A stretch of 54,335 nucleotides of DNA from Perkinsus olseni. Lineage: Eukaryota > Perkinsozoa > Perkinsida > Perkinsidae. The notes under the pieces were generated by a model. The model saw only the letters and a program-made list of their open reading frames with translations. It made no database searches and was not told the origin of the DNA. The stretch spans positions 1-54,335 of the forward strand of contig JABANP010000362.1 in NCBI GenBank assembly GCA_013115135.1, given 5' to 3'. The position numbers and the translations under genes are program-made. Positions within the stretch are counted from its first letter, which is position 1. The number at the start of each line of letters is the position of its first letter. Positions 53,601 through 54,335 of the stretch are shown here, piece after piece.

Positions 53601-53760
53601 TCGTAGCGTCACGGCTGGCAGTATTGAATCGGAGAAGGTCGAAAGAAGGACTCCGGTCGGAGGGGGTAGTGGACCTGCGGGGCTTAGTACTGGGGTGATG
53701 AGGAAGGAGCGGAGCAGTGGTGGGAGGAATCAGGAGGTTGGAGGTAGTAATATTGGTTGA
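50680..53760 (+). CDS. Long coiled-coil protein, multi-exon
   Basis: Exons end and start in frame at several checked introns: 50891-51005, 51250-51298, 51553-51593, 51945-51989, 52440-52710 and 52808-52863. The sequence is heptad-rich almost throughout: AEHHVEYLEAVIREKTKLVA; EDRIAELQLMVNRLEQEKFL; EVARLEEELQAAQSDAAKWQ; CKKLESELAAAKKSLEEVL; KELQRQLAEMVKEKETLEKK; AELEELREIVKENETEISEL; SRIAELEEENQKLTLVLVEL. The last exon (52864-53760) leaves the coiled coil for a basic region (NVFQRLYEDALRRLRRLGEL; TGYEPGWIRKYRRKL) and a Gly/Ser tail ending GGSNIG. The gene is likely structural (golgin- or centrosome-like). No family was named. The stretch 51594-51820 is unresolved. Confidence 0.65.
50902..50974 (-). 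tRNA. tRNA-Lys (anticodon CUU), antisense inside intron
   Basis: The minus strand folds as a full cloverleaf. The acceptor is GCCCGTC/GGTGGGT with G-U pairs including 1-72. The D-arm is GCTCAGTCGGTAGAGC. The anticodon stem is CAAGG/CCTTG with loop CTCTTAA, and the T-loop is TTCGAGC with stem GTCGG/CCCAC (one C-C mismatch). The discriminator is G, with no encoded CCA. It fills most of the 115-nt intron 50891-51005 of the plus-strand coiled-coil gene. The C-C mismatch and terminal G-U leave open whether it is functional. No T-run terminator follows directly. Confidence 0.85.
51564..51577 (+). other. Intronic motif GTCTTAGGTTGAAG
   Basis: This lies near the 5' end of intron 51553-51593 in the coiled-coil gene, in the orientation TCTTAGGTTGAAG, opposite to the 3'-splice-site copies. 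Confidence 0.55.
51952..51981 (-). other. tRNA 3'-end fragment making up a 45-nt intron
   Basis: The intron 51945-51989 (GTGGGC...TTGTAG) contains TGCCTTCGCCGGGGATCGAA and CCTGG, the reverse complement of a T-arm CCAGG-TTCGATC-CCCGG with acceptor CGAAGGC and A. It differs from the fragment at 44981-45007 by one base over about 25. Exons join in frame (TEDL to DSLQTKYES). Confidence 0.75.
52447..52475 (-). other. tRNA-like 3' end at intron start
   Basis: Intron 52440-52710 opens GTAATAATGGACGGGGGTGG followed by GATCGAACCAGG, an antisense T-arm and acceptor as in the tRNA-Lys intron (which also opens GTAATAAT). The T-stem is imperfect (CCTGG/CCACC). Further in, GACCTATG and CATAGGTC (about 52473-52515) form an 8-bp stem, perhaps a decayed anticodon arm. 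Confidence 0.55.
52689..52702 (+). other. Intronic motif TTCGACCTAAGATT
   Basis: This is located 8 bases before the 3' splice site of intron 52440-52710 (AAGATTCTCTTCAG|ACCAG). Here the AG of CCTAAG is not the one used in frame, so the motif may act as branch region or be a remnant. Confidence 0.6.
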
Positions 53761-54335
53761 CCTTTTTTGTAATGAGCAAGGGTGAAAGATTCGTTGGCAC
53801 GCAATTTGGGTGGCTTGGAAATTGAAAGTGGGATTATCATTTTGTACCGGGCCTTCAGTAGACCTCCTCCGAGCTGCCAAAGGTCAAGCTCTCAGAACCA
53901 TTTTTGCACGTTAAATCCGTTCCTAGAAGCGCTTCTGGGGTGCAGGGGAGGCAGTCTGTTGAACAGCAGATACCGATTGAGTTTAAAGTGGGACTCGATT
54001 GCTGTGGCGGGTCGTATCCGCAGGGAGTTTCCGTTAGTTGTGACGACGTCTAATTTGGATGCTTTTCTTTACCGAAAAGAATCGTAGACGTCTCATGCCG
54101 GAAAACGGGATCAAATTTTAGCACCTTATTGACCAGTTTTTTTGGAGTTCGAGTTGCCGGGATCCGCCCGTTACAGTTACTAGACTGCCCCCAACAGGCC
54201 TCAAGACGACGCTTCATAAGTTGGACCGCGGTCGAGTGGTAGGTGGCTTAAAGCGGTGTCTTTTCGACTTTTGTGTGATTCCAGTTGGGCTACGCGAGCA
54301 GCCCGCAGCTGTCTCTGCCTTCCCATAACGTCGGC
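53761..54335. other. No gene confirmed at window end
   Basis: Downstream of the coiled-coil gene there is a plus-strand 101-codon open stretch (53782-54087), without clear coding character. Nothing else is supportable. Confidence 0.4.

Noticed and set aside
1..54335. CRISPR arrays, rRNA, bacterial operons
   Set aside because: No evenly spaced short repeats with unique spacers, no rRNA-like sequence and no operon organisation were seen; introns indicate a eukaryote.

Overview
This window looks like nuclear DNA from an alveolate protist of the Perkinsus type. That assignment is inference, from short GT-AG introns (mostly 41-56 nt), tandem families of lineage-specific secreted proteins, standard genetic code and roughly even base composition. 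I recognise no bacterial operon, ribosome-binding-site pattern, CRISPR array or rRNA. Only ATG starts were accepted.

Layout. (1) 1-14.9 kb and, inverted, 19-24.8 kb: a degenerate array of about 3-kb cassettes. Each holds a gene for a small secreted protein (SSP, about 240 aa) with conserved 5' and 3' flanks, followed by an intact or broken copy of an unrelated family beginning MATFQLPPH. The intact genes are SSP 2688-3404, 6635-7345 and 23794-24519(-), and MATFQ 13806-14876(-). One SSP is cut by an exact 615-bp tandem duplication and one carries an internal deletion. A PIF1-helicase C-terminal fragment lies at 9.9-10.3 kb. (2) 15.5-18.4 kb: two minus-strand genes, a 9-exon class IV (branched-chain/D-amino-acid type) PLP aminotransferase whose exons join in frame, and a multi-exon secreted protein. 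(3) 20.2-21.0 kb: a three-exon secreted protein. (4) 25-39 kb: a repeat-rich zone with an A+T-rich 297-codon ORF inside nested direct repeats, a diverged segmental duplication of about 3 kb (27.1-30.1 and 35.2-38.3 kb) with decayed coding remnants, several near-perfect hairpins, and an 8-cysteine secreted peptide gene. (5) 39.5-54 kb: a gene-dense, intron-rich segment with a HEAT-repeat (condensin-like) protein, a protein combining a CEP164-type WW region with B-box-like zinc fingers, several unknowns and a long coiled-coil protein.

The most unusual signal is in the introns of segment 5. At least five short introns carry tRNA 3'-end (T-arm) sequence, and another carries a whole tRNA-Lys(CUU) antisense to its host. 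A separate motif, AATCTTAGGTYGAA or its reverse complement, recurs in introns. In two frame-checked cases it forms the 3' splice site in the pattern CCTAAG|ATAC or CCTTAG|ATAC. Together these suggest introner-like or tRNA-derived intron elements. Repeat counts were made by eye and no database search was possible.
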